Part shown: piece after piece, positions 14,750 through 14,907 of the stretch
Layout: the number at the start of each line of letters is the position of its first letter
Numbering within the stretch: position 1 is the first letter of the stretch
Assembly (NCBI GenBank): GCA_016550415.1
Contig: JABXGU010000313.1
Coordinates: 1 to 14,907, forward strand
DNA: 14,907 nucleotides
Source: an archaeon
GTDB taxonomy: Archaea > Asgardarchaeota > Hermodarchaeia > Hermodarchaeales > Hermodarchaeaceae
Reading direction: 5' to 3'
Notes under the pieces: model-generated
Seen by the model: only the letters and a program-made list of their open reading frames with translations
The model's database searches: none
What the model was told of the DNA's origin: nothing
Translations under genes and position numbers: made by a program

Positions 14750-14907
14750 TCAATCCTTTTGGACAAGTTCATCTTTTCGCTTCAAGTACTTGGTCCGAAG
14801 TCGCTCGTAGGTGCTATCATCTACAAGCCCCGCTCTTCGTTTTTCCTCAAGTCTAGCTATAAGCTCTGCTGTGGCTAGCAGCTCTGATGCTGCTTCCTCC
14901 TCAGTCA
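14750..14907 (-). CDS. C-terminal fragment of an unknown protein, cut by window edge
   Basis: On the minus strand the frame is open from the window edge to a TGA at 14750-14752, giving 51 residues. The composition is highly charged and helical: TEEEAASELLATAEL, then IARLEEKRRAGLVDDSTYERL and a basic KYLKRKDELVQKD end. The pattern of a helix, a turn with G-L-V-D-x-x-x-Y and a second helix is common at the ends of archaeal and bacterial proteins (SHOCT-like or coiled-coil hairpins). The rest of the gene lies outside, so no function can be assigned. Confidence 0.65.
   Translation of the reverse strand, partial: TEEEAASELLATAELIARLEEKRRAGLVDDSTYERLRTKYLKRKDELVQKD

Overview
The window looks archaeal and most likely comes from an Asgard archaeon (Thorarchaeota-like is a guess). 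The evidence is a tetraether-lipid-synthase-type radical SAM enzyme, an archaeal myo-inositol-phosphate synthase, an ASH-Ski2-type helicase, an Orc1/Cdc6-like AAA+ protein, a DUF99 protein and TATA-box promoters close to start codons. An Rpn11/CSN5-like JAMM protease, a roadblock/LC7 protein and a secreted protein ending in a PGF-type sorting tail make Asgard the best guess. No rRNA or other phylogenetic marker is present, so the assignment is inference. No tRNA, rRNA, CRISPR array, transposase or phage gene was seen, and the region reads as ordinary dense chromosome.

Layout. Positions 1-1476 hold two unrecognised plus-strand genes, the first cut by the window edge. Positions 1466-4093 hold a minus-strand Ski2-like helicase that overlaps the second gene by 11 nt at the 3' ends. 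After a 49-bp divergent gap comes a tail-anchored JAMM protease (4143-4835), convergent with a roadblock/LC7 gene (4851-5459), with a perfect hairpin between them. A 184-198 bp AT-rich divergent promoter region with an inverted repeat leads to a divergent Orc1/Cdc6-like ATPase (about 5656-6762). Two minus-strand genes follow: DUF99 (6787-7398) and a Tes-like radical SAM enzyme (7438-8955). Then come a secreted SGNH-like surface protein (9085-10044), a small ribbon-helix-helix regulator (10134-10328), inositol-phosphate synthase on the minus strand (10332-11423), a polytopic membrane protein with an acidic tail (11571-12704), a small unknown minus-strand gene (12730-13092), a nitrilase-family amidase (13188-13976), a DUF47/PhoU-like protein (14059-14715) and the 3' end of a minus-strand gene (14750-14907).

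How the genes relate. Most are single transcription units in alternating orientation, so shared pathways are suggested only weakly. Two themes stand out. Membrane lipid synthesis is represented by the Tes-like enzyme (tetraether core) and inositol-phosphate synthase (archaetidylinositol headgroup). Eukaryote-like regulatory machinery is represented by the JAMM protease with an Rpn11-type active site and a membrane tail, the roadblock protein, and an Orc1/Cdc6 relative whose Walker A lysine is arginine. The most unusual items are the tail-anchored JAMM protease and the Walker-A-altered Orc1/Cdc6-like protein with its inverted-repeat promoter. Several genes (RHH, DUF47, perhaps the inositol synthase and Orc1-like gene) have TATA boxes placed so that transcription would begin at or just before the start codon, suggesting leaderless or nearly leaderless mRNAs alongside Shine-Dalgarno-led ones.
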